Numbered from the stretch's first letter, positions 46,210 through 54,959 are shown. The stretch is DNA of 64,000 nt from JBGAHD01 sp044226395 (GCA_044226395.1 JBGAHD010000001.1:124001-188000); one strand, 5' to 3'. Notes: generated from the letters alone by a model not told the origin. Made by a program: numbers and translations.

Positions 46210-48036
46210 GTGAGCGAGGCACCCGCGCCAGGCTTCGACGGGCGCGCCTTCGTGCGCACCCTGGCGCACAATCCCGGCGTGTATCGCATGCTCGACGCTC
46301 AGGGCACCGTGCTCTACGTCGGCAAAGCGCGCGATCTGCAAAAGCGCGTGGGCAGTTACTTCATGCGCCCGCAGCTCGAGCCGCGCATCATGATGATGGT
46401 GTCGCGCATCGCCGGCGTCGAAGTGACGGTGACGCGCACTGAGGCCGAGGCCCTGCTGCTCGAGAACGAGCTGATCAAGTCGCTCAAGCCGCGCTTCAAC
46501 GTGCTGCTGCGCGACGACAAGAGCTATCCCTACATCTACGTCTCGACCGCGGATGAGTTTCCGCGCATGGCCTTTCATCGCGGCGCGCGCAGTGCGCCGG
46601 GGCGCTACTTCGGGCCGTTTCCCAATTCCTACGCCGTGCGCGAAAGCCTGAACATGTTGCAGAAGGTATTTCGCGTGCGTCAGTGCGAGGACAGTTATTT
46701 CCGCGCGCGCTCACGCCCCTGTCTGCAACATCAGATCGGCCGCTGCACCGCGCCTTGCGTGGGTCTGGTCGACACCAAGACCTATGGCGATGACGTGCGC
46801 CACCTGCTGATGTTCCTCGAAGGCCGCACCGTCGCCGTGATCGAAGAGATGGTCGCGGCCATGGATCGCGCCTCGCAGGCGCTGGAGTTCGAAACCGCCG
46901 CGCAGATCCGCGACCGCATCGCCTACATGAAGCAGGTGCAGGCGCGCCAATACGTCAGCCCCGAGGAAGACAACACCGACGTGCTCGCCGTGCGTCTGAG
47001 CGATGGCCTGGCCTGCGTGCAGGCCATGTTCTTCCGCAATGGCGTGAGCCTGGGTGGGCGCAGCTTCTTTCCCAAGGTGCCGCCCGAGGCTGACGAGGGC
47101 GAAGTGCTCGAAGCCTTTGTCTCGCAGTACTACGCCGCGCGGCCCGCGCCGGGCGTGGTGTTGCTGTCGCATGCGATCGAGAACGCCGATCTCTTGGCCA
47201 GCGTGCTCGGCGAACGCAGCGGCGCGCGCGTCGAGATCCGTCACGCGCAGCGCGGTGATCGCGTGAAGCTGATCGAACTCGCGCTGCGCACGGCCGACCA
47301 AGCCATCGCCACCGAACGCTTGAGCCGCGAGACCTTGACCCAACGCTGGACCGCCGTGCGCGAACTGCTGGGCATGCCGCGCGAACTCGAGCGCATCGAA
47401 TGCTTCGACATCAGTCACACCATGGGCGAGGCCACGGTCGCCGCTTGCGTGGTGTTCGGGCCCGAAGGGCCGGTGAAGGCGCAGTATCGGCGCTACAACA
47501 TCGAAGGCGTGACCGGTGGCGATGACTTCGGCGCCATGCGTCAGGCGCTGGAGCGGCGTTTTCGCAAGGTCGAAGGCACCGCCGTCAATCTGCCCGATCT
47601 GTTATTGATCGATGGCGGGCGAGGGCAGGTCAATGCCGCGATCGCGGCGCTCGAGAGCGCGGGCGTGACTGGCGTGGAGATCGTCGGCATCGCCAAGGGC
47701 CCCGAGCGCAAGGTCGGCTACGAGGAACTCGTGTTCGGTCGCGATGGTCATGTGCTGCGGCCACCGGCCGCGCATCCGGGCTTTCGCTTGCTGCATCAGG
47801 TGCGCGACGAGGCGCATCGCTTCGCCATCACCGGTCATCGCGCCCGACGTCAGAAGGCGCGCGAGACGAGCACGCTGGAACAGATCCCCGGCGTGGGCGC
47901 GCGTCGGCGGCAGTTGCTGCTGAAGCACTTCGGTGGCTTGTCGGGCGTGGTCGGCGCCGGCGTCGAGGAACTGCAACAAGTGAAGGGCATCGATCGCGGA
48001 TTGGCTGAACGCATCTACGCAGCCTTGCACGGATGA
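46210..48036 (+). CDS. uvrC: excinuclease ABC subunit C
   Basis: A 608-residue nuclease that makes both incisions in nucleotide-excision repair. It has an N-terminal GIY-YIG domain (NPGVYRMLDAQGTVLYVGKA), a cysteine-containing middle segment (SRPCLQHQIGRCTAPCVG), a UVR motif that binds UvrB (about residues 200-235), an RNase H-like endonuclease domain (CFDISHTMGEATVA, LLLIDGGRGQVNAA) and C-terminal helix-hairpin-helix repeats (IPGVGARRRQLLLKHFGG). GTG start. Followed by pgsA, as in E. coli. Confidence 0.97.
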   Translation: MSEAPAPGFDGRAFVRTLAHNPGVYRMLDAQGTVLYVGKARDLQKRVGSYFMRPQLEPRIMMMVSRIAGVEVTVTRTEAEALLLENELIKSLKPRFNVLLRDDKSYPYIYVSTADEFPRMAFHRGARSAPGRYFGPFPNSYAVRESLNMLQKVFRVRQCEDSYFRARSRPCLQHQIGRCTAPCVGLVDTKTYGDDVRHLLMFLEGRTVAVIEEMVAAMDRASQALEFETAAQIRDRIAYMKQVQARQYVSPEEDNTDVLAVRLSDGLACVQAMFFRNGVSLGGRSFFPKVPPEADEGEVLEAFVSQYYAARPAPGVVLLSHAIENADLLASVLGERSGARVEIRHAQRGDRVKLIELALRTADQAIATERLSRETLTQRWTAVRELLGMPRELERIECFDISHTMGEATVAACVVFGPEGPVKAQYRRYNIEGVTGGDDFGAMRQALERRFRKVEGTAVNLPDLLLIDGGRGQVNAAIAALESAGVTGVEIVGIAKGPERKVGYEELVFGRDGHVLRPPAAHPGFRLLHQVRDEAHRFAITGHRARRQKARETSTLEQIPGVGARRRQLLLKHFGGLSGVVGAGVEELQQVKGIDRGLAERIYAALHG

Positions 48037-48049
48037 GCGACACTAGGCC

Positions 48050-48613
48050 ATGCCGCTGAACCTGCCCAACCTGCTTACCCTGCTGCGCATCCTGCTGGTG
48101 CCCTTGATGGTCGCGGCGTTCTATCTGCCGTTTCGTGGCAGCAACATCGTCGCCGCGGCGATGTTCGCGGCGGCCTCGATCACCGACTGGCTCGATGGCT
48201 ATCTGGCGCGACGCTTCGGCCAGACCTCGGCCTTCGGCGCCTTTCTCGACCCCGTGGCCGACAAGATCGCGGTCAGCACCGCGCTGTTTCTGATCATGCA
48301 GACCGATCCCACGCCGCTGATGGGCATCGTCGGCGCGATTATCGTGGGGCGCGAGATCACCATCTCGGCGCTGCGCGAATGGATGGCCGAAATCGGCGAA
48401 CGCGCGCGCGTGGGCGTGGCATGGCTGGGCAAGATCAAGACCATCGCGCAGATGGTGGCGATCACCATCTTGCTGTACCGCCACGAGTTCGTGGGCCTGC
48501 CGCTGTATCGCGTGGGCCAGGGCTTGCTGATTTGCGCCGCCGTGCTGACCATCTGGTCCGGCGCGGCCTATGTGCGCGCCGCCTGGCCGATCTTGTCGCG
48601 CGAAGGGCGCTGA
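48050..48613 (+). CDS. pgsA: CDP-diacylglycerol-glycerol-3-phosphate 3-phosphatidyltransferase
   Basis: A 187-residue membrane enzyme making phosphatidylglycerol phosphate, the precursor of phosphatidylglycerol and cardiolipin. The CDP-alcohol phosphotransferase motif is clear: DGYLARRFGQTSAFGAFLDP continuing VADK, with the spaced aspartates that bind metal and substrate. N-terminal LNLPNLLTLLRILLVPLM is characteristic. About six membrane helices. It lies 13 nt after uvrC and before the tRNA cluster. Confidence 0.96.
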   Translation: MPLNLPNLLTLLRILLVPLMVAAFYLPFRGSNIVAAAMFAAASITDWLDGYLARRFGQTSAFGAFLDPVADKIAVSTALFLIMQTDPTPLMGIVGAIIVGREITISALREWMAEIGERARVGVAWLGKIKTIAQMVAITILLYRHEFVGLPLYRVGQGLLICAAVLTIWSGAAYVRAAWPILSREGR

Positions 48614-48617
48614 GCGC

Positions 48618-48632
48618 CGCGGCTGAGCCGCG
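48618..48632. terminator. short GC stem after pgsA
   Basis: A 6-bp perfect stem CGCGGC / GCCGCG with a 3-nt loop starts 5 bp past the pgsA stop. There is no T-run, so it may be only an mRNA 3'-end structure. Confidence 0.3.
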
Positions 48633-48702
48633 CGATGCCCCGGCCGAGCGCCCGAAAAACCCCCTAATCTGCTGATTTATTGACCAATTGCACGCGGAGG
48701 GG

Positions 48703-48730
48703 TTGACACCACCGACGGTGTGCGTATGAT
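48703..48730 (+). promoter_or_regulatory. sigma-70 promoter of the tRNA cluster
   Basis: TTGACA at 48703-48708 and TATGAT at 48725-48730 are separated by 16 bp and lie 11 bp before the first tRNA. This is a close match to the housekeeping consensus, followed by a GC-rich stretch (GCGCGC) near the start of transcription as is usual for stringently controlled stable-RNA promoters. Confidence 0.88.
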
Positions 48731-48741
48731 GCGCGCTCCCC

Positions 48742-48817
<76 letters not shown>

Positions 48818-48933
48818 GTTTCCTGACAGGACCTCGGCGCACCCGGGGTCTTGTCGTTTATGCGGTGCCGGTTTCGCTACACTGCGGCCGCAACGCAAGC
48901 CACGCGCAGACCACGCGCATGGTGATTCCTCGG

Positions 48934-49007
48934 GGCCAGGTGGCAGAGTGGTCATGCAGCGGCCTGCAAAGCCGTGTACGCCGGTTCGATTCCGACCCTG
49001 GCCTCCA
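48934..49007 (+). tRNA. cysT: tRNA-Cys (anticodon GCA)
   Basis: A 74-nt cloverleaf: acceptor stem GGCCAGG/CCTGGCC, anticodon loop CTGCAAA with anticodon GCA at 48966-48968, T-arm CCGGTTCGATTCCG and encoded CCA. 116 bp separate it from tRNA-Gly. Confidence 0.97.
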
Positions 49008-49092
49008 ATTCCCCTCGATTGAAACATGCCGCCGCACGCGAAAACCCGCGGCGCTTGTGCGCGCCGAATCGCGGCGCTAGTTTGCCCCTCAT

Positions 49093-49178
49093 GCCCAGAT
49101 GGCGGAATCGGTAGACGCAAGGGACTTAAAATCCCTCGGCCACAAACCGTGCGGGTTCGAGTCCCGCTCTGGGCACCA
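49093..49178 (+). tRNA. leuZ: tRNA-Leu (anticodon TAA)
   Basis: An 86-nt class II tRNA with a long variable arm: acceptor stem GCCCAGA/TCTGGGC, anticodon loop CTTAAAA with anticodon TAA at 49127-49129, T-arm CGGGTTCGAGTCCCG and encoded CCA. It is the last gene of the syntenic block; sequence to its right is more A/T-rich and accessory in nature, so its 3' end could be an integration site. Confidence 0.97.
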
Positions 49179-49232
49179 AGTCAACTTGCGAAGCTTGTAG
49201 CTAAGTGGAAAGCTCAACGGAGCCACAGAAAG

Positions 49233-49260
49233 GTCATTGGCTATCGAGGTGCCCAATGAC
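49233..49260. repeat. inverted repeat after tRNA-Leu
   Basis: A perfect 8-bp inverted repeat GTCATTGG / CCAATGAC around a 12-nt loop lies between the tRNA-Leu gene and the convergent minus-strand gene. No T-run follows it on either strand. It could be a weak terminator or a protein site; the loop is large for a terminator. Confidence 0.4.
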
Positions 49261-49314
49261 GCCGCGAACCAAATCTTGCGCTGCGTTGCGCATCTGAACT
49301 GCCTTGTGGGTTCG

Positions 49315-49920
49315 TCATGCAAAGTCCTTGGTGACTGCGTCGTGCATGTCGTCAAGCAGAAGAAACGCATGCTGTTGCGTAAAGAATGAGCCTCTTTGAA
49401 GCGGTTTTCCAAACATCTCGTCTGTTGTCGCCAAATCTCTCCACACGACAGGTGTAGTGAGCTGCTTCCTTGGTCGTTCCAACAGGAAGTTGTGGAACAC
49501 GCAATTCCGAATCAGCCAAGCAAATGTGTTCCAATTGTGGAGCCGCATTTTCTCCATCAATCCTGTCGATTCCGCATAGTCATTTACGCCCTCGTACGAA
49601 GAGGCGACCATGAATGCCTCAAGCCAGGATTCTGCAGTTCCCGTCGTCGATCGAAAGTTGGCTGAGCTGCCCGTCGCAACAGCGAAATGTTCCTGCAGCC
49701 AGTGTGGATATTGCCGCCCCTGACGCTTCCAATATGACTCATGAAGGGCGTTCTTCAGCAATTCCATTCCGGATGTCTGTTGGAATGGCTTGCCGGACCC
49801 GTCTCGATAGAGGGCGTAGGAGTTGCCGGCATGCAAGGCAACTATCGCTAGCGCAGTCGTCGCTTGCGCGCCTCGCAGCGCTTCAAGGCATTCGTGCTTG
49901 GTAAGTGAATTCGCAGCCAC
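49315..49920 (-). CDS. unrecognised protein with an HEPN-like R-N-x3-H motif
   Basis: Family not recognised. The 201-residue product is soluble and mostly helical. In its C-terminal half WNTFAWLIRNCVFHN (R138, N139, H143) matches the R-polar-x3-H signature of HEPN RNases and related helical domains; the surrounding helices fit, but the motif is short and this is only a lead. The start codon is GTG and no strong ribosome site is visible. Base use is clearly more A/T-rich than the core genes to its left. It is the first gene after the tRNA-Leu. The 293 bp beyond its start (49921-50213) contain nothing I can support. Confidence 0.55.
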   Translation of the reverse strand: MAANSLTKHECLEALRGAQATTALAIVALHAGNSYALYRDGSGKPFQQTSGMELLKNALHESYWKRQGRQYPHWLQEHFAVATGSSANFRSTTGTAESWLEAFMVASSYEGVNDYAESTGLMEKMRLHNWNTFAWLIRNCVFHNFLLERPRKQLTTPVVWRDLATTDEMFGKPLQRGSFFTQQHAFLLLDDMHDAVTKDFA

Positions 49921-50213
49921 ATCCAGTCTCGCGGAGAATCAATGAGAGGTTCTTGAGTGCTCTCAGATGTCGCGTATCAAACGTTGGACTTCCGGATCAA
50001 CTCATGTCAACTATCAAAAGAATAGGTAACCTGCCCGCTCCATGCCATATCAAGTGAAGTCGTAAAGTCTGTCAGACACCACTACGGCATTGAAGGTGCG
50101 CGCCTTCCACTGCTGCGTTTACCGAGTTTGCCAGGAACGGGCAGCTGTTCGCGTTTGTGGTCATACGCATTGTTCGGCGCGCATTGCCGTCCTAGTGTTT
50201 CCTCAGAGGCACC

Positions 50214-50726
50214 TCACTTGATGTTGAGTCCCTTTGCAGTCACGCCTTGCGCGCCTGCGAGCGCGACAATCGTGCTGATGTCGTCAGCTGAAAGCCACTC
50301 AAGCGGCAAGCAATGCGCCTGACCGGGTCCGAAGAACAACATCAGGTAGCCAGCAACTGGCTGGACCTTTTGGATGGTCGACCAGCGATGCGTGAACTCC
50401 AGGGAAGCGGATGTAACGTGAATGCCGCCATCGTCAATTCGATAGGTAAAGGGTTCTCGCGCGATCTTGTTGCCGTAGTGAGTGGCGAGCGCGATGACGG
50501 TGATCAGGAAGGGCGTAAAGAGTAAGCACATCATCACGACCGCGATGACGCTCGTCGTCACGGGTTTGTGTTGAGAAAGGACTAGCGCCAGAAGCCCGAT
50601 GCCGGCCAATGGAAAGATTAGGTGGAAGATCAAGTTGCCCCAGTGCTGAGGAATCAAGGCGAGATTGAACTTGATGCGATCGGTCAGGCCAACGGTCCTG
50701 TTGGCGAGCGTGACGCTGTGACTCAT
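50214..50726 (-). CDS. YcxB-like membrane protein
   Basis: A 170-residue protein with two membrane helices (about residues 28-52 and 57-80). A C-terminal domain follows: a beta-strand pattern FTYRIDDGGIHVTSASLEFTH, then RWSTIQKVQPVAGYLMLFFG and LPLEWLSADDISTIVAL. That is the layout of the YcxB-like C-terminal domain (strand, W-x-x-I-x-K-V, then a short LP strand). The ATG at 50726 has GGAG 9 nt upstream. Function of the family is unknown. Slightly A/T-rich like its neighbour; divergent from the exported-protein gene to the right. Confidence 0.7.
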   Translation of the reverse strand: MSHSVTLANRTVGLTDRIKFNLALIPQHWGNLIFHLIFPLAGIGLLALVLSQHKPVTTSVIAVVMMCLLFTPFLITVIALATHYGNKIAREPFTYRIDDGGIHVTSASLEFTHRWSTIQKVQPVAGYLMLFFGPGQAHCLPLEWLSADDISTIVALAGAQGVTAKGLNIK

Positions 50727-50916
50727 GTCGTCCATCTCCAGAACGTGAACTTCCGCCCTTTGGCGCCGCCAATCGTCGCCACTGGGTCGAGAGTGTGATC
50801 CTGGTCGCATTCCCCAATCAAGGCGCCGCGCTGTTTTGAGTCCGCCTGTCGCTTTCTAGGCACTCAATCGTCTTGATGGCCAAGGTCGGCATTCCGCCGA
50901 TGCGAAGGAGCGATCC

Positions 50917-52053
50917 ATGTCTTCCAGGAGACTTCAGGTCAGCCATGCGACACGTCGCTTGGTCCTACCGTCCGTGCGTCGCGCGCTCGTTGCGCTGGGG
51001 CTTGTCATGGCGAGCTTGAGCGCGCCGGTCCAGGCCACCGAAATCGTCATTCGCTTCGCCGGTTCGAGTTCGGACTTTGATCCGATTCCCGTGGGTGAGA
51101 TCGTGATCGAAAACAACGATATCGGTCTCGTGGTGCCCTCGAACGCCTGCGGTGTCCGGCTGCATAAGCACAATCAGTTGTGGGACGAGCCGTGGGGTTT
51201 CCATGAGATCGCCGCCGGAAACGTCGGTGGCTATATGGACAATCTGTATGGGAACGGCGCGAGTGCCGAGTACCTGCAAGTCAATGGTCCGATTGGCGGC
51301 TGTAACACGGGTCTTTATGTGTTTCAGACGCCCGCGACGGCCGATAGTCCGACGTTCTTTCCGCCCGGTTCGGGCTCGATCGTGATGCAGGTGTCCTCCG
51401 CCAGCGATATCGAGTGGGTAACGCAAAGCGGCGACTTCGAGCCCGCGGAAGTGCCGGAGAGCGAGGACCCGATGTCGATCGAGGAAATGTGCGAAGAAGT
51501 GCCGGAGTTCTGCCAATGGCATGACCCCGACCTTAGTATTTGTATCGAATTCGGGATCGCGGAAGAGAGCTGTGAGTCGGAATCCGATTTCACGGGCATG
51601 CTGGTCAACTATTTCACCGCCGCTGGTGGTCACGCCAAGGTTGGTGGCGGCTTGATCGGCGGCGGGCGCAAGTCTTTCGCCGCGGGTCAATACACGGTGG
51701 CTGCGGACTGGCTGCGTCGCGCCAAGGTGGAGATTGATACGGCGAGTGCGCGCGCGACGACCGCCAAACAATACGAAAACCGTCTGATGGCGCGAGTCAG
51801 TACCTTGCAACCCACATCCGTGACGACCAGTCGACTCGCCGGCCTGCAAGCCGCGCGCGCGGGCTTCGAGCAGTCGATCGCCAGTTGCCGTCGTCAGGTC
51901 GAAGGTATGTTGCGCTCAATCCGTACGCAGACCGCCACGAAGTTCGTCGCCGCGCAGCGCCAATGCGCGATTGCGTTCGACCAATCGGAGGTCGTGGCCG
52001 AGCATGTGAAGATCTTGCGTGCCGTGAATCTGCCGCGGTTGATTCGACGCTGA
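50917..52053 (+). CDS. exported protein of unknown function with acidic cysteine-containing middle
   Basis: Not recognised. The 378-residue product has a long Sec signal peptide (to about residue 41, cleavage near VQA-TE), preceded by AGGAG 6 nt before the ATG. The N-terminal half is beta-rich (about 42-175). Residues about 180-230 are strongly acidic and contain four cysteines (EEMCEEVPEFCQWHD, ICIEFG, SCESES). A Gly-rich turn (KVGGGLIGGGRKSF) leads into a helical, Arg/Ala-rich C-terminal part with three cysteines. It is probably periplasmic or secreted. It is a single gene with its own hairpin terminator. Neighbours do not suggest a role. Confidence 0.72.
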   Translation: MSSRRLQVSHATRRLVLPSVRRALVALGLVMASLSAPVQATEIVIRFAGSSSDFDPIPVGEIVIENNDIGLVVPSNACGVRLHKHNQLWDEPWGFHEIAAGNVGGYMDNLYGNGASAEYLQVNGPIGGCNTGLYVFQTPATADSPTFFPPGSGSIVMQVSSASDIEWVTQSGDFEPAEVPESEDPMSIEEMCEEVPEFCQWHDPDLSICIEFGIAEESCESESDFTGMLVNYFTAAGGHAKVGGGLIGGGRKSFAAGQYTVAADWLRRAKVEIDTASARATTAKQYENRLMARVSTLQPTSVTTSRLAGLQAARAGFEQSIASCRRQVEGMLRSIRTQTATKFVAAQRQCAIAFDQSEVVAEHVKILRAVNLPRLIRR

Positions 52054-52072
52054 TCACTTCGGCGAAGTTCTC

Positions 52073-52097
52073 GTGGGCTGCGCTCAGCGCGGCCCAC
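52073..52097. terminator. strong hairpin after the exported-protein gene
   Basis: An 11-bp stem (GTGGGCTGCGC with GCGCGGCCCAC, one G-U pair) and a 3-nt loop starts 20 bp after the stop. No T-run follows, but the stem is long and stable and lies between convergent genes. Confidence 0.55.
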
Positions 52098-52190
52098 GGG
52101 ATTCTGATGTCAGTCCGCGTTTGATTGACGCGATTTTGTTTCTGTTGGCGGCGAGCTTCAGTTCGATCGTCGCGGCTGACGCCAGTCGCC

Positions 52191-53144
52191 TCAAGCCGCC
52201 ATCCGATGCTCATAAAACGGTCGCTCGCGATCATCCAAAATCGCGTAGCTGCGTTCGAGATGATTCGGATCCGGGTTTAGCCACGCTTCCATGTTTTCGG
52301 GCTTTATCGGGATGATGCAGCGATCGTGACCGGTGGCCGCGACTTCGGGTGGGGGCTCGTCGGTGATGGCGGCGAAGGAGAGCAGTTCCTCGCCGTTGGC
52401 GCCGGTCCAACGTGACCACAGGCAGGCGACGAGCATCAAGGGCTGGCCACGCGGCGCGAATTCCAGCACGACGTTCTGCTCGGCTTCGTTCGGCGCGAGT
52501 TCGCGACGTTCCAGTGTGTGGCGCGAGACGTTCTCGTAGAACGTGGTCGCCAGCATCAGGCCATGCGTGTGGCCGAATTGGCTTTTCCAGAAGCCTTCCA
52601 GATTGTCGCGTCGCGCGTTGTAGGTGCCGGGATATTTGGTGTCGTAGAACGCAGGTTTGCCGGCGGGTCGGCATTGGTAGCGCATGGGTTTGATCATGCG
52701 CTTGCCGTTCTCGACGACGATCACGGGCGCGAACCAGCCGGGAAAGATGCGGCCGTCCTTGGGTTCCAGCGTGGTGCGTTTGAGGTCGGCGAGTCGGCCC
52801 AGCGCCCATTCGACTTTGCTTGTGGCGATGCGTTCGTCTTCGGCGGCTTTCTTGGTGGGTTTGGTGGCGAGCGCGCGTCGCGCCGTGGCTAGGCGCGCGC
52901 GTTGCTTGAAGATCAATTGCTCGAGTTCGGCGATCTGTTCGCGCACGTCCTGCGCGATGGCGTCGGCGACTTGGCGTTCGGCCGCGGTCTTGGGGTGATT
53001 GAACCAAGCATCCATGGCCTTGGGGCGTTTGACCTTGCGCATGCCGGGATAAAACGTGCGCACGAAGTCTTCGATGCTGATGTCCGCGCCGGTCACGCGG
53101 ATGTACTTGATGTAATCCTGCTCCAGGATCGCCGAGAAGCACAT
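52191..53144 (-). CDS. SRAP-domain protein (YedK/HMCES-like), divergent long form
   Basis: A 317-residue protein beginning MCFSA; Cys2, exposed after Met removal, is the residue that in YedK/HMCES crosslinks to abasic sites in single-stranded DNA. Other SRAP landmarks are YNARRDNLEGFW (NAR motif) and GHDRCIIPIKPENMEAWL (active-site His). Between the start and the NAR motif there is a helical, charged insertion of roughly 80 residues (about 50-135) absent from compact YedK. I place the start at this MC because Cys2 is required; the upstream frame has no such residue. It likely protects abasic sites; the insertion may add a binding function. Confidence 0.8.
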   Translation of the reverse strand: MCFSAILEQDYIKYIRVTGADISIEDFVRTFYPGMRKVKRPKAMDAWFNHPKTAAERQVADAIAQDVREQIAELEQLIFKQRARLATARRALATKPTKKAAEDERIATSKVEWALGRLADLKRTTLEPKDGRIFPGWFAPVIVVENGKRMIKPMRYQCRPAGKPAFYDTKYPGTYNARRDNLEGFWKSQFGHTHGLMLATTFYENVSRHTLERRELAPNEAEQNVVLEFAPRGQPLMLVACLWSRWTGANGEELLSFAAITDEPPPEVAATGHDRCIIPIKPENMEAWLNPDPNHLERSYAILDDRERPFYEHRMAA

Positions 53145-53264
53145 AAGCCCCCCCGGGCTTCGCTCGTCGTGGCGATGATCGCATTGGGACGGTGGCGCGA
53201 GAAGGGGTTTGGGTTCGCTCGAAAGCAAACATTCGCGCGCTTGGTGCTTACGGCAGAGTCGCGC

Positions 53265-53867
53265 TCACTCGGCGTCGGGTGCGATCCAGCCAACCTTCTG
53301 ACGCCACGCGCGTTCGGCGCGTTGCTTGGCTTCGAACACTTCGGGCGAGAGACGAGGCACGCCTTGCATGGTCTTTAGCTGTTCGGCGATTGGGCGCAAG
53401 CCGAATTGCTGTCGCCGCTGATCCAAATGCTTGGGTGCATCGACGGGGTAAAGCGCCGGCCCCTCGGGCGTCACATCGTACTGCGTGCCGAAGCGTTGCG
53501 GCTTGCCCTCGGACACACGGATGCGATCGTCGAGATAGGCGAATTGCCAGGCCGGCGCGCGACCCTCGGCGACCGCGCGCTCGATCAGGTCGCGGCAGTG
53601 GCGCATGAAGGGCGGGTCGGAGATGGCATGTTGAACGACGAGCCAGGCGGCTTCGGCGCCGTCCTTGCCGACGGTCGATTCCGTAGGCCAGCCGTGGGTC
53701 GCGATGAGTTCACGCAGTTGGCGCGCATTGTCGAGGTGCACGGCTTCCATGCGCGGATGGTAGCCGTCGAAAAGCGTACCTTCGGCCTCGAGCGCCGCGC
53801 GCAGTTCAAGATCACGGCGTTGCAGGCTCAGCAAGGCGTCGCGCAGCGAAGCGTTGATCGAGTTCAT
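53265..53867 (-). CDS. DUF6624-like protein
   Basis: A 200-residue soluble protein with a helical start, then HLDNARQLRELIATHGWPTEST and an AWLVVQHA segment, followed by AYLDDRIRVSEGKPQRFGTQYDV. This D-N-x-L-x-E-I-x-GWP and DR-x-x-G-x-Q-x-GTQ pattern is that of DUF6624 proteins, which occur singly in many bacteria and have no known function. It lies between the SRAP-protein and VOC-protein genes on the same strand; no clear operon. Confidence 0.75.
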   Translation of the reverse strand: MNSINASLRDALLSLQRRDLELRAALEAEGTLFDGYHPRMEAVHLDNARQLRELIATHGWPTESTVGKDGAEAAWLVVQHAISDPPFMRHCRDLIERAVAEGRAPAWQFAYLDDRIRVSEGKPQRFGTQYDVTPEGPALYPVDAPKHLDQRRQQFGLRPIAEQLKTMQGVPRLSPEVFEAKQRAERAWRQKVGWIAPDAE

Positions 53868-53905
53868 GACGATGCGTGAAGTCGCGTGTCCGTGCCGTCA
53901 CCGGA

Positions 53906-54295
53906 CTAATCGTGAATCACGCCCGGGCGCCGCTCCGCGACATGCCAGAGCACGCCACTCGGATCGACGACGTATGCGATGCGCAGGCCCCACGGCTGCA
54001 TCTTCGGCGGTTGCGGCGCGGGCACGCCGAACTGGCCGGGCAGGTCGAGCTGGGTGATGCGACGCCACCAGGCATCGAGGTCGTCGACCATTAGCTGCAT
54101 CATGAAGTTTTCGGCCCAGTCCTTGTTGTAATAGTTCTGCAGCAGAAAACGCGTGGCGCCGATGCCGAAGATCGCGACGGTGCTGTCGAGCAGCACTTCA
54201 AACCCGAGCGCGCGGTAGAAACGTTTCGACAATTCGAAATCTTTCGCGGGCACGAAGGGGCGGGCGGCTTCAGTGCCCGTGGGCAAGGTGGTCAT
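53906..54295 (-). CDS. VOC (glyoxalase/bleomycin-resistance) family protein
   Basis: A 129-residue protein with two beta-alpha-beta-beta-beta units. The first is around FVPAKDFELSKRFYRALGFEV, the second around MQLMVDDLDAWWRRI, ending in AYVVDPSGVLWHVAE. VOC proteins bind metal or small ligands and include dioxygenases, isomerases and drug-binding proteins. The substrate cannot be told. It is divergent from an acetyltransferase gene, with 193 bp between that should hold both promoters. Confidence 0.85.
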   Translation of the reverse strand: MTTLPTGTEAARPFVPAKDFELSKRFYRALGFEVLLDSTVAIFGIGATRFLLQNYYNKDWAENFMMQLMVDDLDAWWRRITQLDLPGQFGVPAPQPPKMQPWGLRIAYVVDPSGVLWHVAERRPGVIHD

Positions 54296-54488
54296 CGGGG
54301 TCCTCGACGCGAGTGGCGGTGTGCGGGAAGATGCCGTGTAGCGATGGCGCGTCAGTGTGCGTCGCTGGCGGCGTTACGACAAGCCCTCGCCGCGTGCGAT
54401 CGGCGTCATGCTGGCGCCGGCCATCGATGGGACCCCGATTCATCGCGAAAGACGCTCGGGTCATCGCGATCTGCAGGAGCGAAGAATC

Positions 54489-54944
54489 ATGCGCGAGACC
54501 TTGAACATTCGCGCGGCGCAAGTGACGGAACGCGCGGCGCTGGAGGCGCTGCAATGGCGTGCTTCGCTGGCGAACCCCGGCGATCGCGAAGTGCTGTCGC
54601 TTCATCCCGATGCGATCGAGTTACCGGAACAACAGATCGCCGACGGCCTGGTGTTCGTCGCCGAACGCGCCGGGCAGGTGCTGGGCTTCGCCGCGGTGTT
54701 GCCGCGCGATGACGGCGATCTCGAACTCGACGGCTTGTTCGTTGAGCCCACTTTGCAGCGCGGTGGCGTGGGGCGGGCGTTGATCGCGCATGTGGTGGGC
54801 GTGGCGATACGCAAACAGTCGCCCGGCATCCATGTGATTGGCAATCCGCACGCGCAGGCGTTCTACGAGGCCATGGGCTTCGTGCGCGTGGGCGAGGCTC
54901 GGACGCGGTTCGGGCCCGCGCCGACGTTTCGCTTGGTTTGCTAG
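54489..54944 (+). CDS. GNAT family N-acetyltransferase
   Basis: A 151-residue acetyltransferase. The acetyl-CoA motif is LFVEPTLQRGGVGRALIAHV (Q-R-G-G-V-G), and the C-terminal part HAQAFYEAMGFVRVGEA is the usual motif B. AGGAG stands 9 nt before the ATG at 54489; the longer frame upstream lacks a site. The substrate is unknown. The 2'-5' RNA ligase-like gene begins 15 nt downstream, so the two may share a transcript. Confidence 0.88.
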   Translation: MRETLNIRAAQVTERAALEALQWRASLANPGDREVLSLHPDAIELPEQQIADGLVFVAERAGQVLGFAAVLPRDDGDLELDGLFVEPTLQRGGVGRALIAHVVGVAIRKQSPGIHVIGNPHAQAFYEAMGFVRVGEARTRFGPAPTFRLVC

Positions 54945-54959
54945 TCGATCATTGCCGCC

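Noticed and set aside
49921..50213. Possible integron attC-like or attachment-site remnants after the HEPN-like gene
   Set aside because: Scattered GTT-like text but no paired core sites, no integrase and no second copy of the tRNA-Leu 3' end in the window.
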